Part shown: piece after piece, positions 25,317 through 33,225 of the stretch
How positions within the stretch are numbered: position 1 is the stretch's first letter
Layout: each line of letters opens with the position of its first letter
Source of the DNA: an uncultured Eubacteriales bacterium
Lineage (GTDB): Bacteria; Bacillota; Clostridia; Oscillospirales; Oscillospiraceae
Length of the DNA stretch: 55,687 nucleotides
Direction of reading: 5' to 3'
NCBI GenBank assembly: GCA_900549865.1
Contig: URPU01000002.1
Location: forward strand, 1-55,687
The notes under the pieces: generated by a model
What the model was told of the DNA's origin: nothing
Databases searched by the model: none
The model's input: only the letters and a program-made list of their open reading frames with translations
Translations under genes and position numbers: made by a program

Positions 25317-26843
25317 ATGGCGTCTCAGTGCGTTTTGATTTTGGATTTCGGCGGACAGTATAAGGAGCTTATCGCAAGGCGCGTGCGCGAATGCTCGGTG
25401 TATTCCATCGTGCGCGCGGGTGATATCACCGCGGACGAGGTGCGCCGCATCGCGCCCATCGGCATCATTCTCACCGGCGGCCCGAACAGTGTTTACGATC
25501 CGGCCTCGCCCCATTGCGAGAAGGAGATCTTCGAGCTTGGCATTCCCGTGCTCGGCATATGCTACGGCGCACAGCTGATGGCATGGACGCTCGGCGGCAA
25601 GGTCGCCACCTGCGCCACCAGCGAGTACGGCAAGACCAGAATGCGCGTGGACACGTCGTCCTTCCTGTTTGAAGGGCTTGACGCTGCGCAGATCGGCCTT
25701 ATGAGCCATACCGACCAGATAGACGTCCTGCCGGAGGGCTTCGTCTCCATCGCCCATACGGAAACCTGCCCCAACGCCGCCATGGCAAACTATGCCCGCC
25801 GCCTCTATTCCTTCCAGTTCCACCCCGAGGTCGAAAGCACGCCCAACGGCACCGCCATGATCCGCAGCTTCCTCTATAACGCCTGCGGCGCGTCGGGGGA
25901 TTATAATCTGAAAAACCTCGAGCTTGAGCTTATCGAAAGCGTGCGCACGCAGGTCGGCGACGCGCATGTCATCCTCGGCCTCTCCGGCGGTGTGGATTCC
26001 TCCGTGTGCGCTGCGCTGCTCTCCAAGGCCATCCCCGGCCAGCTCCACTGCATCTTCGTCGATCACGGTCTCATGCGCAAGAACGAGGGCGACGAGGTCG
26101 AGCAGGCGTTCAAGGGCCGCGACCTGCACTTCATCCGCGCCAACGCGCAGCAGCGCTTCCTTTCGGCGCTCAGCGGCGTGACCGACCCGGAGAGAAAGCG
26201 CAAGATCATCGGCGCGGAGTTCGTGCGTGTGTTTGAGGAGGAGGCGAAGAAGCTTCCCGACATCCGCTTCCTCGCGCAGGGCACCATTTACCCGGACGTT
26301 ATCGAGTCCGGCGGCAGCAAGGCCGCCACGATAAAAAGCCATCATAACGTCGGCGGCCTGCCGAAGGATATGGGCTTTGAGGGCGTGGTTGAACCGCTGC
26401 GCGGCCTTTTCAAGGATGAGGTTCGCGCGCTTGGCCGTCAGCTTGGCCTGCCCAGAAGCTTTGTCGAGCGCCAGCCCTTCCCCGGCCCCGGTCTCGCCGT
26501 GCGCGTCATGGGCGAGATAACCGAGGAGAAGCTTGCCATACTCCGCGAGGCGGACGCCATCTTCCGCGAGGAGGTCTCCCGCCGCCGCATAAAGGCCGAC
26601 CAGTATTTCGCCGTGCTCACGGACATGCGCTCCGTCGGCGTCGTGGGCGACTTCCGCACCTATGACTATACTCTGGCTCTGCGCGCTGTGCGCACCTCGG
26701 ACTTCATGACCTGCGAGTACGCGCCCATATCTCATAAGGTCCTCGGCATCGTCTCCGCGCGCATCGTCAACGAGGTCAAGGGCGTCGGCCGCGTTGTGTA
26801 CGACATAACCGGCAAACCCCCCGCCACGATTGAGTGGGAATGA
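25317..26843 (+). CDS. guaA: GMP synthase (glutamine-hydrolysing)
   Basis: A 508-residue two-domain GuaA. The N-terminal class I glutaminase has GICYGAQ (nucleophile Cys at about residue 82) and FQFHPEVEST. The ATP pyrophosphatase domain has GLSGGVDSSV at about 221-230, and the C-terminal dimerisation domain ends TGKPPATIEWE. GTGGAGGG sets the start. It is the last of the closely spaced plus-strand run from glnA. A 15-bp inverted repeat without a U-run follows at 26880. Confidence 0.97.
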   Translation: MASQCVLILDFGGQYKELIARRVRECSVYSIVRAGDITADEVRRIAPIGIILTGGPNSVYDPASPHCEKEIFELGIPVLGICYGAQLMAWTLGGKVATCATSEYGKTRMRVDTSSFLFEGLDAAQIGLMSHTDQIDVLPEGFVSIAHTETCPNAAMANYARRLYSFQFHPEVESTPNGTAMIRSFLYNACGASGDYNLKNLELELIESVRTQVGDAHVILGLSGGVDSSVCAALLSKAIPGQLHCIFVDHGLMRKNEGDEVEQAFKGRDLHFIRANAQQRFLSALSGVTDPERKRKIIGAEFVRVFEEEAKKLPDIRFLAQGTIYPDVIESGGSKAATIKSHHNVGGLPKDMGFEGVVEPLRGLFKDEVRALGRQLGLPRSFVERQPFPGPGLAVRVMGEITEEKLAILREADAIFREEVSRRRIKADQYFAVLTDMRSVGVVGDFRTYDYTLALRAVRTSDFMTCEYAPISHKVLGIVSARIVNEVKGVGRVVYDITGKPPATIEWE

Positions 26844-26879
26844 TTCCTTCTCGGCAAATATTTTCAGCATAAAAGCCAA

Positions 26880-26919
26880 GCAACAAGGCGTGTGTGATGT
26901 GCCGCACACGCCTTGTTGC
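26880..26919. repeat. 15-bp inverted repeat downstream of guaA
   Basis: GCAACAAGGCGTGTG / CACACGCCTTGTTGC with a 10-base loop. On the plus strand it is followed by CAAATAC, not by U, so it is not a classical terminator. It may protect the 3' end of the glutamine operon mRNA. Confidence 0.6.
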
Positions 26920-26979
26920 CAAATACTAGACGCAGCAAACAAAACAGCCTCTGAATTGACAGAAACGGAGTAGATAGAT

Positions 26980-27750
26980 ATGGATCTTGCGCTGGATGAA
27001 AGCGTGTTTGCCGGTTATCATTCGGAATCGCAGATGGCCAGAGTATTGACGGAAAATTGGGTGAGCGGCAATATGTACTGCCCTCGCTGCGGCTGCGCAC
27101 ATATAAAGCAGTTTGAGAACAACCGCCCTGTGGCGGACTTCTTTTGCCCCGAATGCAGAAGCGAGTATGAATTGAAAAGCAAATGCGGAAGCTTGGGCCA
27201 CAAGATTAATGACGGCGCTTACGGCACGATGATCGAGCGGATAACGAGCAACAACAATCCTGACTTTTTCTTTATGAGTTATTCCAAAACAGAGCTGCTC
27301 GTGAAGGATATCATGATAATACCGAAGCACTTTTTTGTGCCCGACATTATTGAAAAGCGTAAACCGCTTTCGCAAACGGCAAGACGCGCGGGCTGGATCG
27401 GGTGCAATATTCTGATAGATAAGATACCAGAGCAGGGGCGCATTTCCGTCGTATCAAACGGCAGGATAGTTGACCCCAGCATTGTCGTTCAAAAAGTCGA
27501 CAGAAGTCTGAAGCTTGAAAAGTCTGATATCGAAAGCCGCGGGTGGCTGTTTGACGTGATGAACTGCGTCAATAGCATTCCACGAGAGATCTTTACTCTG
27601 GATGAAATGTACCGCCATGGACCGCAGCTGCAAGAAAAACATCCGATGAATCACAATATCCGCCCGAAGATACGTCAGCAGCTTCAATTTCTGCGTGATG
27701 AGGGCTTTATTGAGTTTTTGGGAAACGGAAAGTATAAAAAGCTTGTGTAA
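26980..27750 (+). CDS. DpnI-family methyl-directed (GmATC) restriction endonuclease
   Basis: A 256-residue protein that matches DpnI along its length. Zinc ligands are C34PRC37 and C56PEC59. The PD-(D/E)xK site is Asp53, Glu64 and Lys66 (PVADFF..., EYELKSK), the same positions as in DpnI. INDGAY and TARRAGWIGCNI are also shared, and a C-terminal winged helix (about 180-256, SRGW... KIRQQLQFLRDEGFIEF.GKYKKL) reads the methylated site. DpnI cuts only N6-methyladenine-GATC, so the host must lack Dam methylation. No methyltransferase or DpnII-type partner is nearby: this is an orphan type IIM defence gene. Start supported by GGAG nine bases upstream. Confidence 0.93.
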   Translation: MDLALDESVFAGYHSESQMARVLTENWVSGNMYCPRCGCAHIKQFENNRPVADFFCPECRSEYELKSKCGSLGHKINDGAYGTMIERITSNNNPDFFFMSYSKTELLVKDIMIIPKHFFVPDIIEKRKPLSQTARRAGWIGCNILIDKIPEQGRISVVSNGRIVDPSIVVQKVDRSLKLEKSDIESRGWLFDVMNCVNSIPREIFTLDEMYRHGPQLQEKHPMNHNIRPKIRQQLQFLRDEGFIEFLGNGKYKKLV

Positions 27751-27788
27751 TTAGAATGTGTATGAGAATATTCTGCAACATATATGAC

Positions 27789-27828
27789 AAAAAATAAACT
27801 GGCAGATTTTTACAAAACCTGCCAGTTT
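27789..27828 (-). terminator. terminator of tRNA-Pro, also usable by the DpnI-like gene
   Basis: 10-bp stem AAACTGGCAG / CTGCCAGTTT with a 13-base loop. On the minus strand it is followed by ATTTTTT. On the plus strand it ends TTTTGG, so it probably also ends the endonuclease transcript. Confidence 0.88.
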
Positions 27829-27904
27829 TGGTCGGAGTGCGGAGATTTGAACTCCGGGCCTCTTGGTCCCGAACCAAGCGCGCTACCAGCTGCGCTACAC
27901 CCCG
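27829..27904 (-). tRNA. tRNA-Pro (anticodon CGG)
   Basis: 76 bases with acceptor CGGGGTG/CACTCCG, D arm GCGC-AGCTGGTA-GCGC, anticodon stem CTTGG/CCAAG around TTCGGGA, T loop TTCAAAT, discriminator A and encoded CCA. Reads CCG, as expected for a GC-rich genome. Confidence 0.96.
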
Positions 27905-27932
27905 ATATGAGTGCTCTTCAAAAAGCTTTTTT

Positions 27933-27961
27933 ATTATAATGACAAAGTGCCCGATTGTCAA
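27933..27961 (-). promoter_or_regulatory. tRNA-Pro promoter, full consensus
   Basis: Minus strand TTGACA (27961-27956), 17 bases, TATAAT (27938-27933). Confidence 0.9.
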
Positions 27962-28036
27962 GCCCAAACTCGCTGCATATTGCAAAAATAATTGAAATAA
28001 AATTTCAGTATAAGATCTATTGCGGAGGACGGCGCT

Positions 28037-28303
28037 GTGAAAGGATGCAGATCGACTCTGGCGGCGGCTTTGATCGCGGCGCTTCTGACGGCGAAGCTCG
28101 TGTTTCCGGCCTTCTGTGATGCGTTGGGCACGCGCGTCGCGGCCGTGCTGGGCATTACGCGCGGCATGACGCCCGCCGTGGAGGCGCTGGGCTATGGATT
28201 GACCGATGTGGGTTTACATAACTCAATAATAAGCGTCATAGACTTTTTCGCCGACGGGGAAGTATACCCCGTGGGCAGAATGGAGCGGAGCGGGGAGCAA
28301 TAA
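28037..28303 (+). CDS. 88-residue secreted or membrane-anchored hypothetical protein
   Basis: GTG start with GGAGG nine bases upstream. The product starts with a basic end and a hydrophobic run (residues 7-24, LAAALIAALLTAKLVFPAF), a signal peptide or anchor. A short polar domain with IISVIDFFADGEVYP follows. Not recognised. Its stop overlaps the next ATG by one base, so it is coupled to an M50 protease of SpoIVFB type. In Bacillus the gene before spoIVFB is spoIVFA, a membrane regulator of the protease, but no LytM/peptidase M23-like part is present here, so a SpoIVFA role is only a guess from position. Confidence 0.75.
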   Translation: MKGCRSTLAAALIAALLTAKLVFPAFCDALGTRVAAVLGITRGMTPAVEALGYGLTDVGLHNSIISVIDFFADGEVYPVGRMERSGEQ

Positions 28304-28938
28304 TGCGGAAGAGGCAAAACAGTTTACATAATCAATATAAATGTATGCTCGATATAGAGCCGTGTGCCGTTGCCGCAGTCGCGGCGGCGGTGTATTTTTT
28401 CGATATGCCGGCCCTAACGGCGCTGCTGGCCGCGGCCGCAGTGCATGAGCTGGGGCATGTCCTGTGCCTCGCGGCGCTCGGCGTGCATATATCCGGCTTT
28501 CGTGTCGAGGCGCAGGGGCTGTGCATCGAGTATTCCGGCACGGCGCCCGCATGGGCGCACGCCCTCGCCGCCTTCTGCGGCCCCGCTGCGGGTATTGCGT
28601 GCGCTTTCCTTTTTTCCGCCCTCTCACGGCGCTTCGCGGGCGGGTGGCCGGCACTTGCCGCGGGCTTCAGTCTGCTGCTGTCGCTGTTCAACTTCCTGCC
28701 CATACTGCCGCTGGACGGCGGGCGCATCATGCTTGCGGCGGCGGAGGGGCTGTTCGGCGCAGCGCGCGGCACACGGATCGCATCGGCCGTCAGCCTTGCC
28801 GCGGCGCTGTGCATCCTCTTCGCGGGCACGCTTGCAGCCTGCCGTGGGCTGGGCTGGGGGCTTGCCGCCGCGGGCTGCTGGCTGATTTTCTCATCCGATG
28901 CGCAGCAAAGTATTGAAAAAAAGAAGAAAATCATGTAA
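28303..28938 (+). CDS. M50-family intramembrane metalloprotease, SpoIVFB-like
   Basis: A 211-residue membrane protease. Residues 46-54 give the zinc site VHELGHVLC, and a second conserved motif FLPILPLDGGRI lies in about residues 128-139 and supplies the third ligand Asp. About five to six hydrophobic segments are visible. SpoIVFB-type enzymes cleave pro-sigma-K in the mother cell of sporulating cells; the substrate here is not shown by the sequence. It is shorter than Bacillus SpoIVFB (288). It is translationally coupled to the 88-residue gene, and ends before a structured leader of the TIGR03960 gene. Confidence 0.85.
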   Translation: MRKRQNSLHNQYKCMLDIEPCAVAAVAAAVYFFDMPALTALLAAAAVHELGHVLCLAALGVHISGFRVEAQGLCIEYSGTAPAWAHALAAFCGPAAGIACAFLFSALSRRFAGGWPALAAGFSLLLSLFNFLPILPLDGGRIMLAAAEGLFGAARGTRIASAVSLAAALCILFAGTLAACRGLGWGLAAAGCWLIFSSDAQQSIEKKKKIM

Positions 28939-28965
28939 TATAATAAAATCGATATTATAATGCAT

Positions 28966-29027
28966 TACCCTCGAACGACGATCGCGCTGCCAGGCGCGAA
29001 ACCGCGCGTCCTTGTCAACCGAGGGTA
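28966..29027 (+). promoter_or_regulatory. structured 5' leader of the TIGR03960 gene
   Basis: 8-bp arms TACCCTCG / CGAGGGTA enclose 46 bases with an inner CGCGCTGCCAGGCGCG hairpin. A TATAAT at 28956-28961 would start transcription almost at the 5' arm, and the 3' arm ends two to three bases before the GGAGAAG ribosome site. This could control translation. Confidence 0.45.
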
Positions 29028-29038
29028 CGGAGAAGAAA

Positions 29039-30874
29039 ATGGACAAACGCCTTGAACGCATCCTGCCGCGCGTGCAGAAGCCCGCGAGATATACCGGCGG
29101 GGAGTATAACCAGATAATCAAGGACAAGAACGCGGTGGATATCCGCCTTGCGTTCTGCTTTCCCGATACCTATGAGATAGGCATGTCCAACCTCGGCATG
29201 AGCATACTTTACCACACGATGAACAGCCTCGACTTCGTCTGGGCGGAGCGTGTGTATGCCCCTTGGGGCGATATGTACGACGAGATGAAGAAGGCCGGAC
29301 TGCCGCTGTACGCGCTGGAGAGCGGCGACAGCGTGCGCGACTTTGACGTTGTGGCCTTTTCCGTCGGCTATGAGATGGCGTATACCACGGTGCTGGATAT
29401 GCTGGACATGTCCGGCATCCCCGTGCGCAGTGCGGACAGGCCGGATCTTCTGCCGCTGGTGATCGCCGGCGGCTCATCCTCTGTCAATGCGGAGCCGATG
29501 ACGCCGTTTATCGACCTTTTCATCCTCGGCGAGGGGGAGCAGGTGAATAACGAGCTTCTCACGCTCCTGCGCCGCGCAAAAGCGGAGGGGTGGACGAAGC
29601 GGGAGTTTCTCGCGCAGGCGGTGAAGCTGGGCGGCGTGTACGTTCCGACGATGTATGATATAAGCTATAACGCCGACGGCACGGTGCAGGCGATAACGCC
29701 GAAGGACGGCGCGCCGGAGAAGGTCATAAAGCGCGTCGTGGCGGACTTTGACGCCGCGCCCTATCCGACGCGGCCCGTCGTGCCGTCTACGGAGGTCGTG
29801 CACGATAGGGTGAGTCTTGAGCTTTTCCGCGGCTGTGTGCGCGGCTGCCGCTTCTGCCAGGCGGGGCATATCTACCGGCCCATCCGCGCCAAGAAGTATG
29901 AAACGCTCGTGCAGCAGGGGATAGAGACACTGAAAAACACCGGCTATGAGGATGTGACGCTGCTCTCCCTCAGCTCCAGCGACTACCGCCAGCTTCCCCA
30001 GCTCCTCGACGGGCTGCTGGAATACTGTGAGCCGCGCAGCATCGGCATTTCTCTGCCCTCTCTGCGCGCGGACAACTTCTCCATGGAAATAATGCAGCGG
30101 CTGCAAAAGGTGCGCAAAAGCGGCCTCACCTTCGCCGTTGAGGGCGGAAGCCAGCGCCTGCGCGACGCGATAAACAAAAACGTGACTGAGGAGGACGTGC
30201 TGCATACATGCAGCATCGCCTTTGCCGGCGGCTGGAACGGCGTGAAGCTTTATTACATGCTCGGCCTGCCGACGGAGACGGATGAGGACATCCTCGGCAT
30301 TGCCGAAATGGCGAATAAGGTGCTGCACTGCTGGCGCGAAAACGCGAAGAACAAAAGCCGCGGCGTGCGCATCACCGTCTCCACCTCCTGCTTTATCCCC
30401 AAGCCGCACAGCCCCTTCCAGTGGGAGGCGCAGATAAGCATGGAGGAATACCTGCGCCGGGTGAATCTCCTGCGCTCTGCCATCACCGCAAAAAACGTCA
30501 GCTACAACTGGCACGACGCGGAGACCAGCCTTATAGAGGCTGTGCTCTCGCGCGGCGACAGGCGCGTGGCCGATGTTATTGAGACCGTCTGGCGCGACGG
30601 CGGCCGCCTTGACGCGTGGACGGATTATTTCTCATTTGAACGCTGGATGCGCGCCTTTGAAAAGTGCGGGATAGACCCCGCCTTCTACGCCCAGCGTGAG
30701 CGCAGCGAGGATGAGGTGCTGCCATGGGATATGATAGACGCCGGTGTCCGGCGTGAGCATTTCCTGCATGAGCGGAAGATGTGCTACAGCTCCGCGCTCT
30801 CGCCCGACTGCCGCCACGGCTGCTCCGCCTGCGGCGCGGCAAGACTTTTGAATGGAGGCCGCTGTGATGGATAA
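29039..30874 (+). CDS. TIGR03960 family B12-binding-like radical SAM protein
   Basis: A 611-residue protein of unknown function conserved in Clostridia and many other bacteria. An N-terminal cobalamin-binding-like domain (about 10-190, with DTYEIGMSNLG and ILGEGEQ) precedes a radical SAM barrel whose cluster motif is CVRGCRFC near residue 270. The C-terminal end has CRHGCSACGAARL. The ATG at 29039 has CGGAGA upstream; a TTG at 29012 is inside the leader hairpin. It overlaps the TIGR03936 gene by eight bases, and the two usually lie next to rng and rplU. RNA or ribosome modification has been suggested from this linkage (inference). Confidence 0.9.
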   Translation: MDKRLERILPRVQKPARYTGGEYNQIIKDKNAVDIRLAFCFPDTYEIGMSNLGMSILYHTMNSLDFVWAERVYAPWGDMYDEMKKAGLPLYALESGDSVRDFDVVAFSVGYEMAYTTVLDMLDMSGIPVRSADRPDLLPLVIAGGSSSVNAEPMTPFIDLFILGEGEQVNNELLTLLRRAKAEGWTKREFLAQAVKLGGVYVPTMYDISYNADGTVQAITPKDGAPEKVIKRVVADFDAAPYPTRPVVPSTEVVHDRVSLELFRGCVRGCRFCQAGHIYRPIRAKKYETLVQQGIETLKNTGYEDVTLLSLSSSDYRQLPQLLDGLLEYCEPRSIGISLPSLRADNFSMEIMQRLQKVRKSGLTFAVEGGSQRLRDAINKNVTEEDVLHTCSIAFAGGWNGVKLYYMLGLPTETDEDILGIAEMANKVLHCWRENAKNKSRGVRITVSTSCFIPKPHSPFQWEAQISMEEYLRRVNLLRSAITAKNVSYNWHDAETSLIEAVLSRGDRRVADVIETVWRDGGRLDAWTDYFSFERWMRAFEKCGIDPAFYAQRERSEDEVLPWDMIDAGVRREHFLHERKMCYSSALSPDCRHGCSACGAARLLNGGRCDG

Positions 30875-31526
30875 GCTCAGACTGAGATTCAAAAAGACCG
30901 GCCGCGCGGTGTATATATCCCATCTCGACCTCATGGATACGATACAGCGCGCGTTTTCAAGGGCGGAGTATGGGCTGAAATACTCCGAGGGCTTCAACCC
31001 ACGCCCGCAGATATCCATTGCCCTGCCGCTGTCCGTCGGGACCGGCAGCATGTGCGAGGTCATGGACTTCAAGCTCCGGTGCGAGACCGCGCTGGACGAT
31101 TTCCCCCAGCGCCTGACGGCGGCCATGCCGGAGGGCATCGAGATAATCGAGGTTTACGAGCCGCAGCGCAAGGCCAGCGAGATAAAATGGCTTGAAGTGG
31201 AAGGCGTAATGGAGTATGATGAACGGGATGCCGGCGAAATGGCCGCCGCCCTGCGCGAATTCTACGCCGCGCCGGAAATAGTCATCACGAAAAAAACGAA
31301 GCGCGGCCTCGGCGAGATGGACATAAAGCCCGCCATACAAAGCATCGCTTTCACGCCCGGCGATAAATGCGTGAAGGTGGATGCTTTCATCTCCGCGCAG
31401 GAGCCGACGCTCAATCCAGAGCTTCTGACCGACGCCCTGCGACAGCGCGCGCCGGAGATAGCGCCGGACTTCGCCAAATATATGAGAATAGAGACTTATG
31501 ATGCACAGATGAACGTGTTCAGATAA
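30867..31526 (+). CDS. TIGR03936 family (DUF2344) radical SAM-associated protein
   Basis: A 219-residue protein that begins MDKLRLRFKKTGRAVYISHLDLMDTIQRAF, the family's conserved start, followed by FNPRPQISIALPLSVG. It has no cysteine cluster of its own and is nearly always coupled to a TIGR03960 protein, to which it is sometimes fused. The ATG at 30867 is set by GGAGG eight bases upstream; the ATG at 30852 would put that site inside the gene. The usual following genes, rng and rplU, are absent here and a glycosyltransferase follows by 12 bases. Confidence 0.88.
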   Translation: MDKLRLRFKKTGRAVYISHLDLMDTIQRAFSRAEYGLKYSEGFNPRPQISIALPLSVGTGSMCEVMDFKLRCETALDDFPQRLTAAMPEGIEIIEVYEPQRKASEIKWLEVEGVMEYDERDAGEMAAALREFYAAPEIVITKKTKRGLGEMDIKPAIQSIAFTPGDKCVKVDAFISAQEPTLNPELLTDALRQRAPEIAPDFAKYMRIETYDAQMNVFR

Positions 31527-31538
31527 AGGAAAGCGTCT

Positions 31539-32603
31539 ATGAAAAGGATTGCTGTGTTTCAAAGCGAGCTGGGCGTCGGCGGGATCCAGAAATCCCTCGT
31601 CAACCTGCTCGGTGCGATCGACTACGACAGGGTGCAGGTGGACCTGTACCTTTCAAAGGACGAAAAGTTCTGGCCGGTCGAATTCCCGGAAAAATTGAAT
31701 ATATACTACCTCAGGCCAACGCCGCGAATATGCTCGTTCATGCCGTTCGACACGGCGAAGCGTATGCTGCACTACGACTTTCCGCCCGGCGTGGAGTATG
31801 ACCTTGCGATAGACTTCAACTCATACCAGTGCTCCTGCGCCGTCGGCGCGCTCACCGTTCCGGCGAAGTACCGCGTCATGTGGATACACAACGATGTGCG
31901 CGTCAAGCTTGAAAACGAATGGAAGTACCGCGTGCTGTGGTATTTCTTCAAGGAAAAGTTCAAGTATTACGACGAATTTGTGCCCGTCTCCGCCGCGCTG
32001 TGGGAACCCTTCACGCAGATGTCCGGGATAAGGGAAGCGAGGCACCGTGTCATCCAAAACGTGATAAACGTTCAGGAGATACGCCGCAAGATGCGCGAGC
32101 AGCCGCCGGATCTTGTGCTTGACAGCGGGTGCATGAACTTCGTGGCTCTCGGCAAGCTGTGCCACCAAAAGGGCTATGACATCATGCTGGACGCCTTCGC
32201 CGCCGCCTCGGAAAAGCGGGACGACCTACGGCTGTATATCATCGGTGCGGGGCCGGACGAGGCGGCGCTGAAAGCGCAGGCGGCGCAGCTCAAGCTCACG
32301 GGGAAGGTCAGCTTCCTCGGCAAGAAGAGCAACCCCTACTGCTATATGGCGCGGATGGACGCGTTCGTCTCGTCCTCGCGCTATGAGGGGCAGCCGCTGA
32401 ACATTATGGAGGCGCGCGCCGTCGGCCTGCCGCTGTACTGCACGAAGAACCTTGAAAGCTATACAGAGGGGCTTGAAGGCGTTGAGGACCTCGCGGCGGC
32501 GCTGGCCGGCGCGGAAAAACAGGCAAAACAGCCAGACGATCTAATTGAATATAATCAGAAGATACTTGACAGCATCTATGATCTGACCGAAAGCGGAAGA
32601 TAA
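31539..32603 (+). CDS. glycosyltransferase family 4 protein
   Basis: A 354-residue GT-B enzyme. The N-terminal domain begins MKRIAVFQSELGVGGIQKSL, the acceptor-side loop of GT4 enzymes. The C-terminal donor domain has LRLYIIGAGPDE, VSFLGKKSNPY and SSSRYEGQPLNIMEARAVGLP, with the E-x7-E motif that grips the nucleotide sugar. Donor and acceptor are unknown. It lies 12 bases after the TIGR03936 gene, upstream of the rplS promoter. Together with genes at 33226-39591 it probably builds a cell-surface polysaccharide. Confidence 0.88.
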   Translation: MKRIAVFQSELGVGGIQKSLVNLLGAIDYDRVQVDLYLSKDEKFWPVEFPEKLNIYYLRPTPRICSFMPFDTAKRMLHYDFPPGVEYDLAIDFNSYQCSCAVGALTVPAKYRVMWIHNDVRVKLENEWKYRVLWYFFKEKFKYYDEFVPVSAALWEPFTQMSGIREARHRVIQNVINVQEIRRKMREQPPDLVLDSGCMNFVALGKLCHQKGYDIMLDAFAAASEKRDDLRLYIIGAGPDEAALKAQAAQLKLTGKVSFLGKKSNPYCYMARMDAFVSSSRYEGQPLNIMEARAVGLPLYCTKNLESYTEGLEGVEDLAAALAGAEKQAKQPDDLIEYNQKILDSIYDLTESGR

Positions 32604-32634
32604 GGCATATTCCGGCGCGGATAGCAAAAAAGAC

Positions 32635-32663
32635 TTGCAATTTGCCCGCGCATGTGGTATTAT
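32635..32663 (+). promoter_or_regulatory. rplS promoter
   Basis: TTGCAA (32635-32640), 17 bases, TATTAT (32658-32663). Confidence 0.75.
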
Positions 32664-32669
32664 ATCAAA

Positions 32670-32750
32670 GCTTTTGTGGGTAACCACAGGTGAGAAAGGC
32701 GGTCCGCTGCCGAGGCGCACTTCGCCCTCCGGCATGAACGTCTATATACA
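32670..32750 (+). promoter_or_regulatory. rplS leader, candidate L19 autoregulatory element
   Basis: About 95 bases of leader with a GTGG-GTAA-CCAC tetraloop hairpin near 32675-32688, then GGCGGTCCGCTGCC and GAGGCG..CGCCCTC hairpins. Firmicutes rplS genes commonly have an L19-bound leader. The match is by position and shape only. Confidence 0.5.
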
Positions 32751-32765
32751 AGGAAGGATTGGATT

Positions 32766-33107
32766 ATGGATCTGGTCAAAATTCTCAGCGAGCGTTATAT
32801 GAAGCCCGAGCTTCCCGAGATGAACGTCGGCGACACCGTGCGTGTCCTCGTTCTCGTTAAGGAAGGCAACCGTGAGCGTACCCAGGCATTCGAGGGCACG
32901 ATCATTGCCAAGAAGCATGGCGGCATCAATGAGACTATCACCGTGCGCCGCATTTCCTACGGCGTCGGCTGTGAGAAGGTATTTCCCGTACATTCTCCCT
33001 CCATCGTCTCCGTTACCACCGTCCGCAAGGGTAAAGTTCGCAGAGCAAAGCTCTACTACCTGCGTGATCGCGTCGGTAAGAAGGCAAAGGTCAAGGAGCG
33101 CCTGTAA
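32766..33107 (+). CDS. rplS: 50S ribosomal protein L19
   Basis: A 113-residue L19, standard length. It has PEMNVGDTVRVLVLVKEGNRERTQAFEGTII early, ITVRRISYGVGCEKVFPVHSP in the middle and RRAKLYYLRDRVGKKAKVKER at the end, the part that touches 23S and 16S rRNA at a subunit bridge. AAGGAAGG precedes the ATG. It has its own promoter, leader and terminator, and stands alone between glycosyltransferase genes rather than next to trmD or lepB. Confidence 0.98.
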   Translation: MDLVKILSERYMKPELPEMNVGDTVRVLVLVKEGNRERTQAFEGTIIAKKHGGINETITVRRISYGVGCEKVFPVHSPSIVSVTTVRKGKVRRAKLYYLRDRVGKKAKVKERL

Positions 33108-33124
33108 TCTCTACGGCGCAAGGC

Positions 33125-33159
33125 AAAAGGCATCTTCTGATTTTCAGAAGGTGCTTTTT
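33125..33159 (+). terminator. rplS terminator
   Basis: AAAAGGCATCTTCTGA pairs with TCAGAAGGTGCTTTTT (one G-U) across a tight TTT loop; the U-run is the 3' arm end, followed by GCTTTTC. Confidence 0.88.
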
Positions 33160-33225
33160 GCTTTTCTTATATAAAATATCTGTTGACGGTGCGCCGCGTC
33201 AGGCGCTCCCGTTCTGGAGGCAGAC

